From: Burkholderiaceae bacterium
GTDB taxonomy: Bacteria > Pseudomonadota > Gammaproteobacteria > Burkholderiales > Burkholderiaceae
Direction of reading: 5' to 3'
Assembly (NCBI GenBank): GCA_025458735.1
Contig: JALORV010000083.1
Location: 1 to 5,106, forward strand
Length of the DNA stretch: 5,106 nucleotides
The notes under the pieces: model-generated
Told to the model about the DNA's origin: nothing
Databases searched by the model: none
Seen by the model: only the letters and a program-made list of their open reading frames with translations
Made by a program: the position numbers and the translations under genes
In this document: positions 1-5,106 of the stretch, one piece after another
Numbering within the stretch: position 1 is the first letter of the stretch
Layout of the letters: each line of letters begins with the position of its first letter

Positions 1-4
1 GCCG

Positions 5-18
5 TTGGTGTGCACCAA
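5..18. promoter_or_regulatory. Operator-like palindrome TTGGTG-TG-CACCAA
   Basis: A perfect 6-bp inverted repeat with a 2-bp centre lies at the left window edge, about 200 bp beyond the last gene. TGCACCA and its complement resemble half-sites of the nitrogen regulator NtrC (TGCACCA-N5-TGGTGCA), but the arm order and spacing differ from that consensus. It could serve a gene left of the window transcribed leftward. It could equally be a chance palindrome or part of the neighbouring repeat-rich spacer. Confidence 0.22.
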
Positions 19-69
19 TCAGCGAAGCGGCAACGCGGCAATGCGCCCGCCATTCGCTTTCCCGCAGGG

Positions 70-168
70 TTGGGCCGAAATGCGGCGTCTGCTTTGTCGT
101 GCGGCTTGCGCAGGGGACCCACCCTGCGCCGCGCCACCCTTCGCGCATCCATCCGCATTGCGGCCCAA
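70..168. repeat. Imperfect inverted-repeat pair (REP/BIME-like or small palindromic element)
   Basis: The 16-mer at 70-85 (TTGGGCCGAAATGCGG) and the reverse complement of 153-168 (TTGGGCCGCAATGCGG) differ at one base. The two arms are separated by 67 bp that contain a further hairpin. The right arm also holds its own short palindrome (CCGCA/TGCGG with one central base, 153-163). Inverted arms with internal palindromes in a GC-rich intergenic spacer are typical of REP/BIME-like elements, which can be mobilised by RAYT transposases. No transposase is present here, so that family assignment is inference; the symmetry itself is directly visible. Confidence 0.55.
108..129. terminator. 8-bp perfect hairpin; possible operon-end transcription terminator
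   Basis: GCGCAGGG (108-115) and CCCTGCGC (122-129) are perfect complements around a 6-nt loop, giving a very stable stem. It lies about 90 bp past the stop of the OYE-family gene, a plausible place for the operon to end. Read on the minus strand it is followed by AAGCC, with no U-tract, so it does not fit a classical intrinsic terminator. It may slow polymerase, protect the mRNA 3' end, or simply be the inner palindrome of the surrounding repeat element. Confidence 0.3.
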
Positions 169-219
169 CGCATCTCCCGAAATTAGCGTGTACAGGCCCT
201 GGAACCCCGCGCGCCGGTC

Positions 220-1350
220 TCAGCGCTGCCCGAACGACACGTCGCCGAAGATCGGGCCGACACCCCGCGGCAGCGAGCGCCAGTACTGCCGCGGGCCGGC
301 GACGGTGCCGCCGAGTTCGGCCGCGGCGCGCCACGGCCAGCGCGGATCGAAGAGCATGCCGCGCGCCAGTGCCACCATGTCGGCGCGCCCCTCGGCGACG
401 ATCGCCTCGGCCTGGCGGGGCTCGGTGATCATGCCCACGGCCATCGTGGCCAGGCCGGTCTCCTGGCGGATGATCTCCGCCAGCGGCACCTGGTATCCCG
501 GCGCCGGCGCAATGCGCTGCTGCGGCGAAATGCCGCCGCTCGACACGTCGATCCAGTCGCAGCCACGCGCCTTGAGCGCGCGCGCGAAGGCCACCGACTG
601 TTCGATCGTCCAGGAGGGCGGCGCAGGGTCGAGTTCCTCCAGCCAGTCGGTCGCCGACAGCCGCACGCCGACCGGGCGGTCGGCCGGGAAGGCGGCGCGC
701 ACCGTGTCGAACACTTCCAGCGGGAAACGCATGCGGTTGTCGAACGAACCGCCGTACTGGTCGCTGCGCCGGTTGGCCACCGGCGACAGGAACTGATGCA
801 GCAGATAGCCATGCGCCGCGTGCACTTCGAGCGCGTCGAGGCCGAGCCGTGCCGCGCGCCTGGCCGCGTGGTCGAACTCGTCGCGCAGGCGCGCCAGATC
901 GGCGGCATCGAGCGCCTGGGGCGGCGCTTCGCCCTCGGCGTGAGCCACCGCCGACGGCGCCTGCGGCGTCCAGCCGCCCTGCTCCGGCGGCAGCAGCCGG
1001 CCACCGTTCCATGGTTCGCGGCTCGAGGCCTTGCGCCCGGCATGGGCGAGCTGCAGCGCGACACGGATCGGTGCCACCGCACGGATCATGCGCAGCACGC
1101 CGGCCAGCGCGCGTTCGCAATCGTCGCTGTACAGCCCGAGGTCACCGGGCGTGATGCGTCCGGCGGGCGTCACCGCGGTCGCCTCGATCACGAGCAGGCC
1201 CGCGCCCGACAGTGCCAGCGAACCGAGATGCGCCCAGTGCCAGTCGGTCGCGCAGCCGTCGCGCGCCGAGTACTGGCACATCGGCGAGATGACGATGCGG
1301 TTCGCCAGCTCGATCGAGCGCAGCGACAGCGGAGTGAAGAGTTTGCTCAT
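220..1350 (-). CDS. NADH:flavin oxidoreductase / old yellow enzyme family, YqjM/XenA-like (class III type)
   Basis: A 376-residue FMN-dependent ene-reductase with a TIM-barrel fold, expected to reduce activated C=C bonds (enals, enones, maleimides, nitro-compounds) with NAD(P)H in the cytosol. N-terminal KLFTPLSL and NRIVISPMCQYS (17-28) match YqjM and XenA, with the class-typical Cys25 and Tyr27 that tune the flavin. LAHAGRK at 101-107 contacts FMN. HAAHGYL at 177-183 supplies the substrate-binding pair His177/His180 and Tyr182. DQYGGSFDNR follows at 197-206, then SSGGISP at 270-276, PGYQVP at 284-289 and GRAD/ARG at 321-331 in the FMN phosphate site. The open frame runs upstream to 1563, but that part overlaps the protease gene and is Cys/Arg-rich. 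The start at 1350 is fixed by homology and by GGTGGA about 6 bp before the ATG. The physiological substrate is unknown. It is the last gene of the apparent operon. Confidence 0.95.
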   Translation of the reverse strand: MSKLFTPLSLRSIELANRIVISPMCQYSARDGCATDWHWAHLGSLALSGAGLLVIEATAVTPAGRITPGDLGLYSDDCERALAGVLRMIRAVAPIRVALQLAHAGRKASSREPWNGGRLLPPEQGGWTPQAPSAVAHAEGEAPPQALDAADLARLRDEFDHAARRAARLGLDALEVHAAHGYLLHQFLSPVANRRSDQYGGSFDNRMRFPLEVFDTVRAAFPADRPVGVRLSATDWLEELDPAPPSWTIEQSVAFARALKARGCDWIDVSSGGISPQQRIAPAPGYQVPLAEIIRQETGLATMAVGMITEPRQAEAIVAEGRADMVALARGMLFDPRWPWRAAAELGGTVAGPRQYWRSLPRGVGPIFGDVSFGQR

Positions 1351-1387
1351 GCAGTGTCCACCAGGAGGAGTTCCGAAGCTTGCCGGT

Positions 1388-2059
1388 TCAGCGATGCAGC
1401 AGCAGCACCGAGAGGTTCCACAGCAGGTGCGCGGCGATCGGCGGCCCCAGGCTGCCGGTGCGTGCGCGCAGCCAGAGATACAGCACCGCAGCCGGCAGCA
1501 CGCCCAGCAACAGGCCGGGTCGCCAGCCGTGCAGCGCCACGAACACCGCCGTGACGAGCACACCGCCCCAGCCGAGCGGCGCGCCCCACAGGGTCCAGCG
1601 CGGCGGACTGGCCCGGTCGGCCAGCGCCAGCAGCGCTCCGCGCATCACCCACTCCTCGATGACGGCGGCCAGCAGCGCCGCCGCCACGACGCCCGCGCCG
1701 AGTTCCAGCGAGGCGGCACCGCGCATCCGCATGACAGCGACATTCGCGGCCAGCACCAGCAGCGTGACCACGACGGCCGGCCGCAAGCTGCCGGCGCGCG
1801 GCGGCACCAGCCCCAGTTCCGCCGGCGTGATGCGGCCCAGGCTCACCAGTGGCTGCAGCGTCAGCCAGACGGCGGCGCCCGCAGCCACCGGCGCCCACGT
1901 CGCCGCGGCGTAGCCCGCGACGGCTGCGAACACCGTCATGTAGAGCAGCAGCAGCCCGAGCAGCGCGAGCGCCGGACCGCGCCGTGCGGGCGAGCGCGTG
2001 ACGGCAAACGCCGCCGCGATGCCCAGCGCGCCCAGCCAGCCGACCGCATGGTCGTCCAT
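1388..2059 (-). CDS. CPBP (Abi/CAAX-like) family intramembrane glutamic-type metalloprotease
   Basis: A 223-residue polytopic membrane protein with roughly seven or eight hydrophobic segments. The CPBP/Abi signature motifs are all present: EEWVMRG at 135-141 (EExxxR), FVALH at 173-177 (FxxxH), and HLLWN at 211-215 (HxxxN). The predicted catalytic/metal residues are therefore Glu135, Glu136, His177, His211 and Asn215. Known family: relatives of Rce1, which cleaves prenylated CAAX proteins. Bacterial members have been linked to bacteriocin self-immunity, signal-protein processing and scaffolding, but most substrates are unknown. The motifs are intact, so the enzyme is probably active; no substrate can be named from sequence. 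The ATG at 2059 lies 15 bp after the ribE stop. Only a weak purine-rich stretch precedes it, and an in-frame stop just upstream (the ribE stop) limits extension. Tight spacing implies cotranscription with the rib genes. Confidence 0.9.
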   Translation of the reverse strand: MDDHAVGWLGALGIAAAFAVTRSPARRGPALALLGLLLLYMTVFAAVAGYAAATWAPVAAGAAVWLTLQPLVSLGRITPAELGLVPPRAGSLRPAVVVTLLVLAANVAVMRMRGAASLELGAGVVAAALLAAVIEEWVMRGALLALADRASPPRWTLWGAPLGWGGVLVTAVFVALHGWRPGLLLGVLPAAVLYLWLRARTGSLGPPIAAHLLWNLSVLLLHR

Positions 2060-2074
2060 CGGCTGCGACTTCGC

Positions 2075-2689
2075 TCAGCGGCGCGGCAGCATGCGCTCGA
2101 CGTAGCGTGCGATGAGGTCCGCCTCCAGGTTGACCCGCGCCCCCGGCTGCAGCAGGCCGAGCGTCGTCACCGCGCGCGTGTGCGGAATGATGTTGAGCGA
2201 GAACTCGCAGCCATCCGGCGTGTCCGTCACCCGGTTGACCGTCAGGCTGACACCGTTGACGGCGATCGAGCCCTTGACCGCGAGGTAAGGCCCGAGGGCC
2301 GGCGGCGCCAGGATCGCCAGTTCCCACGACTCGCCGGCCGGCACATGGCGCACCACGGTGCCGATGCCGTCGACATGCCCGGCGACCAGATGTCCGCCGA
2401 CGGTGTCGCCTAGCCGCAGCGAGGTCTCGATGTTCACCACGCCCGGCGCATCGAGCCCGGTCGTGCAGCCGAGGCTCTCGGCCGAGACGTCGGCCGTGAA
2501 GCGCGCGCCGTCGACCGTGGTGGCCGTCATGCAGGCGCCATTGAGCGCGATGCTGTCGCCGACCGCGACCACAAAGCCCGGCACCGCGCCGCCATCGACC
2601 GTGATGCGCACGCCGCCGCGCGCATCGCCCGCCGTGGCGCGCTCGACGCGTTCGATGCGTCCGATGCCCTGGATCAGTCCGGTGAACAT
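2075..2689 (-). CDS. ribE: Riboflavin synthase, alpha chain
   Basis: Catalyses the final step of the pathway: dismutation of two 6,7-dimethyl-8-ribityllumazine molecules into riboflavin and 5-amino-6-ribitylaminouracil. The cytosolic enzyme is a homotrimer. At 204 residues it has the normal length and two tandem lumazine-binding barrels. The first (about 1-95) starts with the hallmark MFTGLIQGIG and has LNGACMT at 49-55 and DVSAESL at 67-73. The second (about 98-195) has GGHLVAGHVDG at 98-108, KGSIAVNGVSLTVN at 139-152 and the C-terminal NLEADLIARYVERML. Cys53 and His105 correspond by motif to the conserved Cys48 and His102 of the E. coli enzyme. The start lies 9 bp after the ribD stop; TGAGG, spanning that stop codon, can serve as a Shine-Dalgarno. 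The gene is called ribC in E. coli and ribE in many other proteobacteria. Confidence 0.97.
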   Translation of the reverse strand: MFTGLIQGIGRIERVERATAGDARGGVRITVDGGAVPGFVVAVGDSIALNGACMTATTVDGARFTADVSAESLGCTTGLDAPGVVNIETSLRLGDTVGGHLVAGHVDGIGTVVRHVPAGESWELAILAPPALGPYLAVKGSIAVNGVSLTVNRVTDTPDGCEFSLNIIPHTRAVTTLGLLQPGARVNLEADLIARYVERMLPRR

Positions 2690-2698
2690 GTGCCGGCC

Positions 2699-3790
2699 TC
2701 AGACGAAGCGGGCGCGCAGCCGGACGTCGCCACCGACCGCCACCGCCTCGCGGAACTCGAGCCGGCGCGCGTGCGCCAGGTCCGACAATGCCGGCAGGTG
2801 CACCATGCCCTGCGCCTCGCCGATCAGCAGCGGCGCCAGGTAGACGAGCAGCTCGTCGACGATGCCGGCCTTGACGAGCGAACCGTTGAGCCGGTAGCCG
2901 GCTTCCACATGCACCTCATTGACCTGACGCTGCGCAAGCTCGCGCATCAGCGCCGCGAGGTCGACCTTGCCGTTCGCGTCCGGCAGTTCGACGACCTCGA
3001 TCCCGCGGCTGCGCAGTGCGTCCGCACGCGCACCGCCGCCGGCGGCTGCCACCAGCACCGCGCCGCTGCCTTCGAACAGCCGCGCCGCCGGATCGACGTC
3101 GAGCCGGCTGTCCACCAGCACGCGCAGCGGCTGGCGCGAGGTCTCGACCAGCCGCACATCGAGCTGCGGGTTGTCGGCCTGCACCGTGCCGATCCCGGTC
3201 AGCACCGCACAGGCCCGCGCCCGCCAGGCGTGGCCGTCGCGCCGCGCTTCCTCCGACGTGATCCAGCGCGACACGCCGTTCTCGAGCGCCGTCTTGCCGT
3301 CGAGGCTGGCGGCGATCTTCATGCGCACCCACGGTCGGCCGCGCTGCATGCGCGAGAAGAATCCCGCGTTCAGCTCGGCCGCCTCCTGCTCGAGCAGTCC
3401 GCAGCGCACATCGATGCCGGCGCTGCGCAGCATCTCCAGACCGCCGCCGGCCACCTGCGGGTTCGGATCCTCGACCGCGGCGATGACCCGCCCGACGCGG
3501 GCCTCGATCAGCGCGGTGGCGCAGGGCGGCGTGCGTCCGAAGTGGCTGCACGGCTCGAGCGAGACATAGACGGTGGCACCGCGCACATCATGGCCACCGC
3601 GGCGAGCGTCCAGCAGCGCTTCGACCTCGGCGTGATTCGATCCGGGCGCCTGGGTCCAGCCCTCGCCCAGCACGCGGCCGTCGCGCACGATCACGCAGCC
3701 CACCCGCGGGTTCGGCGGCGCGGTGATCATCGCGCGCGCTGCCAGTGCCAGCGCATGCGACATGAACTCGTGATCGGCCTCGCCGTACAT
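2699..3790 (-). CDS. ribD: RibD: bifunctional diaminohydroxyphosphoribosylaminopyrimidine deaminase / 5-amino-6-(5-phosphoribosylamino)uracil reductase
   Basis: A cytosolic enzyme for the second and third steps of riboflavin synthesis from GTP: it deaminates the pyrimidine, then reduces the ribose side chain with NADPH. The 363 residues match the usual length (E. coli RibD is 367). The N-terminal cytidine deaminase-like domain (about 1-148) has PPNPRVGCVIV at 25-35, the zinc/catalytic HAE at 53-55, and EPCSHFGRTPPC at 79-90, where Cys81 and Cys90 should bind zinc. The reductase domain (about 153-363) has KIAASLDGKTA at 158-168, RWITS at 175-179, GTVQADNP at 201-208 and VEAG at 295-298. The ATG at 3790 is chosen because HEFM at 7-10 aligns with EYYM near the start of E. 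coli RibD; Met10 is a possible alternative. No strong Shine-Dalgarno is visible. The start shares a base with the upstream stop (TGATG), which suggests translation by reinitiation. Confidence 0.97.
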   Translation of the reverse strand: MYGEADHEFMSHALALAARAMITAPPNPRVGCVIVRDGRVLGEGWTQAPGSNHAEVEALLDARRGGHDVRGATVYVSLEPCSHFGRTPPCATALIEARVGRVIAAVEDPNPQVAGGGLEMLRSAGIDVRCGLLEQEAAELNAGFFSRMQRGRPWVRMKIAASLDGKTALENGVSRWITSEEARRDGHAWRARACAVLTGIGTVQADNPQLDVRLVETSRQPLRVLVDSRLDVDPAARLFEGSGAVLVAAAGGGARADALRSRGIEVVELPDANGKVDLAALMRELAQRQVNEVHVEAGYRLNGSLVKAGIVDELLVYLAPLLIGEAQGMVHLPALSDLAHARRLEFREAVAVGGDVRLRARFV

Positions 3791-3792
3791 CA
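3788..3792 (-). promoter_or_regulatory. Stop/start overlap TGATG coupling the channel gene to ribD
   Basis: On the minus strand the channel's TGA (3792-3790) and the ribD ATG (3790-3788) share one base. No good Shine-Dalgarno precedes the ATG, since the upstream bases are GC-rich codons of the channel's Pro/Ala tail. Termination-reinitiation is therefore the most likely way ribD is translated, making its yield dependent on translation of the channel gene. Confidence 0.7.
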
Positions 3793-5106
3793 GGCCGATG
3801 CCGCCGGCGGTGTCGCCGGCGCGGGAGGCAGTGCGGTGGCAGGCAGCGGGCCGCCCACGACTTCGATCTGCAGGGGCCGCGCCGTGTCCAGATGCAGATC
3901 GCGCTGCGGATAGGAGATCGCGATGCCGGCATCCGCCAGCCGCTTCTCCAGCATGAAGCGCAGGTCGCTCTGCACCTGCATGCCGCTGTGCCTGGACACG
4001 TCGACCCAGAAGTAAAGCGCGAACACCAGCGCGTTGTCGCCGAAGTCCTCGAAGATCACCAGCGGCGCCGGCTCCTTCATGATCAGGCCGTGCTCTTCGG
4101 CCGACTTCTGCAGGATGTCGGCCACCTGCCGGGTCGGTGAGCCGTAGGCGACGCCGACCTTGACCACCCGGCGCATCGTCGGCGTCTCGCCGGTCCAGTT
4201 GGTGACCTTGTTCTCCAGCAGCATCGCATTGGGAACCATGGTCTCGATGCCGTCGAACTGCCGCACGGTGGTCGAGCGGATGTCGACCGCCGTCACGATG
4301 CCCTGCACCCCTTCGACGTCGACGATGTCGCCGACCCGCACCTTGCGCTCGAACAGGACGATGATGCCGCTGATCAGGTTCTTCAGCAGCGTCTGCGTGC
4401 CGAAGCCGATGCCGATCGCCAGCGCGCCGCCGAGGAAGGCGAACACCGTCAGCGGGATGCGCGCCAGGTTGAGCGTCAGCACCAGCAGCACGAAAACCGC
4501 CAGCATCATGACCCAGCGGCGCAGCACCCGCGCCTGCGACTCGGCCACCGCGAAGCGCGTGACCATCAGGTGCTGCGCGCGGCGCGCCAGCCCGCTCGCC
4601 ACGGTGAAGCCGACCACGAAGATCAGCAGCGCGCCGACACTCTTGCCGATGGTGACTCCGCGCGACACCGTGGTCGGCTTGCCGGCGATGTCGACCGTGT
4701 CCTCGACGGCGAACAGCTCGAAGTTCCAGACGTCGCGCGCGAGTTCCTTGGTGTCGGCCCAGGCCTCGGCCAGCTTCTCCTCGGCCGTGCGATGGGCGCC
4801 CAGCGCCTCGAACTCGCGGTTCCAGTGGGCGGCGGCCGCCCGCACCTTGAGCGCGGTGACCTGCAGCTCGCCGACCGCGTCCTCGGCGCGCCGGACGGCG
4901 GCCAGGGCCGCTTCCTCGTAGCGCCGGCCCGGCGCCTGCGCTTCCATCGCCTCGACCCGCCGCCGTTGCTCCTGCGCGGCGGTGTCGATCAGGATGCCGA
5001 GGTCGTTCGCATAGGACTGCAGCGCGCCGACGCGGCCAAAGCTGGCCTTGATGGCCTCGATCGCTTCCCGGCGTTCCTCCGGGTCCTTGCTGTTGGTGGC
5101 CGTGAA
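3790..5106 (-). CDS. MscS-family mechanosensitive ion channel (partial, 5' end outside window)
   Basis: This is the C-terminal 438 residues of an inner-membrane small-conductance mechanosensitive channel, a class that opens under membrane tension to release solutes on osmotic downshock. The frame stays open to the window edge, so the ATG at 4947 is probably internal and the start lies upstream. In visible-fragment numbering, residues 1-130 are charged, Ala/Glu-rich and helical, probably coiled coil. Hydrophobic segments follow near 153-173 and 196-218. A glycine/alanine-rich pore helix spans about 220-251 and contains GFGTQTLLKNLISG. The MscS beta domain follows (RVGDIVDVEG near 257, VPNAML near 291), then the alpha/beta C-terminal domain to about 403 and a Pro/Ala-rich tail. 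Known family: MscS homologues with a long N-terminal extension; E. coli MscS itself is only 286 residues. Its stop overlaps the ribD start. The family is certain; the subtype is not. Confidence 0.93.
   Translation of the reverse strand, partial: FTATNSKDPEERREAIEAIKASFGRVGALQSYANDLGILIDTAAQEQRRRVEAMEAQAPGRRYEEAALAAVRRAEDAVGELQVTALKVRAAAAHWNREFEALGAHRTAEEKLAEAWADTKELARDVWNFELFAVEDTVDIAGKPTTVSRGVTIGKSVGALLIFVVGFTVASGLARRAQHLMVTRFAVAESQARVLRRWVMMLAVFVLLVLTLNLARIPLTVFAFLGGALAIGIGFGTQTLLKNLISGIIVLFERKVRVGDIVDVEGVQGIVTAVDIRSTTVRQFDGIETMVPNAMLLENKVTNWTGETPTMRRVVKVGVAYGSPTRQVADILQKSAEEHGLIMKEPAPLVIFEDFGDNALVFALYFWVDVSRHSGMQVQSDLRFMLEKRLADAGIAISYPQRDLHLDTARPLQIEVVGGPLPATALPPAPATPPAASA

Larger units (their letters stand above)
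1..219. other. Non-coding intergenic spacer at the operon end
   Basis: No convincing gene is visible. A plus-strand frame is open from the window edge to a TAG at 184-186, but its translation is Arg/Ala-rich and runs straight through the inverted repeats. The spacer also contains GCGGCAA twice (27-33 and 35-41), and AGCGAA (21-26) complementary to TTCGCT (53-58). The palindromic content suggests structural or mobile repeat DNA rather than a coding region. Confidence 0.6.

Noticed and set aside
1..186. Plus-strand frame open from the window edge to TAG at 184-186, possibly the end of a convergent gene
   Set aside because: About 61 residues rich in Arg and Ala, running through the inverted repeats and hairpin with no recognisable motif. 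A convergent gene end cannot be excluded without sequence to the left, but nothing supports it.
1..219. CRISPR array or tRNA gene in the spacer
   Set aside because: There is no regularly spaced direct repeat, and no cloverleaf or T-loop consensus; only inverted repeats and one short 8-bp-period repeat are present.
1351..1563. N-terminal extension of the OYE-family gene to the first ATG at 1563
   Set aside because: The added 71 residues are Cys/Arg-rich, overlap the CPBP protease gene, and precede an N-terminus that already matches YqjM/XenA at MSKLFTP.
1347..2327. Minus-strand 326-codon frame across ribE, the protease and the start of the OYE gene
   Set aside because: It is a Gly/Ala/Arg-rich alternative frame of real genes on the same strand and shows no family motif.
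1031..2413. Plus-strand 460-codon open frame antisense to ribE, the protease gene and the OYE gene
   Set aside because: It is Arg/Gln/His-rich, low in hydrophobic residues, has no recognisable domain, and crosses three well-supported minus-strand genes. High GC content suppresses stop codons and creates such antisense frames.
2690..2698. FMN riboswitch (RFN element) upstream of ribE
   Set aside because: The gap to ribD is only 9 bp, and no RFN-like conserved helices are visible upstream of ribD either, where coding sequence of the channel abuts it. Any riboswitch would have to lie outside the window.
2690..3913. Plus-strand 407-codon open frame antisense to ribD
   Set aside because: Same signature: biased composition, no motif, and complete overlap with an unambiguous ribD.
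4160..4921. Plus-strand 253-codon Ser/Thr-rich frame antisense to the MscS gene
   Set aside because: Ser/Thr/Arg-rich shadow of the channel coding sequence; the minus-strand frame has clear MscS motifs.

Overview
The window is GC-rich (about 70% by eye). It carries five genes, all on the minus strand, so transcription runs from high to low coordinates. Gene content and order (an MscS-type channel, ribD, ribE), dense packing and GC-driven antisense open frames suggest a high-GC proteobacterium, most likely a betaproteobacterium of the Rhodocyclales/Burkholderiales kind. That placement is inference; no marker gene here fixes the taxon.

Layout in transcription order: (1) 5106-3790, the 3' part of a large MscS-family mechanosensitive channel gene whose start lies outside the window; (2) 3790-2699, ribD, the bifunctional deaminase/reductase of riboflavin synthesis, whose ATG overlaps the channel stop codon by one base (TGATG); (3) 2689-2075, ribE, riboflavin synthase alpha chain, 9 bp after ribD; (4) 2059-1388, a CPBP/Abi-type intramembrane protease, 15 bp after ribE; (5) 1350-220, an old yellow enzyme-family flavin oxidoreductase of the YqjM/XenA type, 37 bp after the protease gene. 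The gaps are too short for ordinary promoters, so the five genes look like one transcription unit whose promoter lies upstream of the window. No FMN riboswitch or terminator is visible between genes.

RibD and RibE perform the second/third and the last steps of riboflavin synthesis. The OYE enzyme uses FMN, a product of that pathway, so the operon may couple cofactor supply to a cofactor user. The membrane protease and the channel have no obvious biochemical tie to riboflavin. Two genes that commonly follow ribE in related bacteria (ribBA and ribH) are absent here.

Positions 1-219 hold no convincing gene. They contain a near-perfect 16-bp inverted repeat pair enclosing an 8-bp hairpin, resembling a REP/BIME-like or small palindromic element, and a separate short operator-like palindrome at the left edge. 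I found no clearly novel system; the unusual operon tail and the palindromic intergenic element are the points most worth following up.
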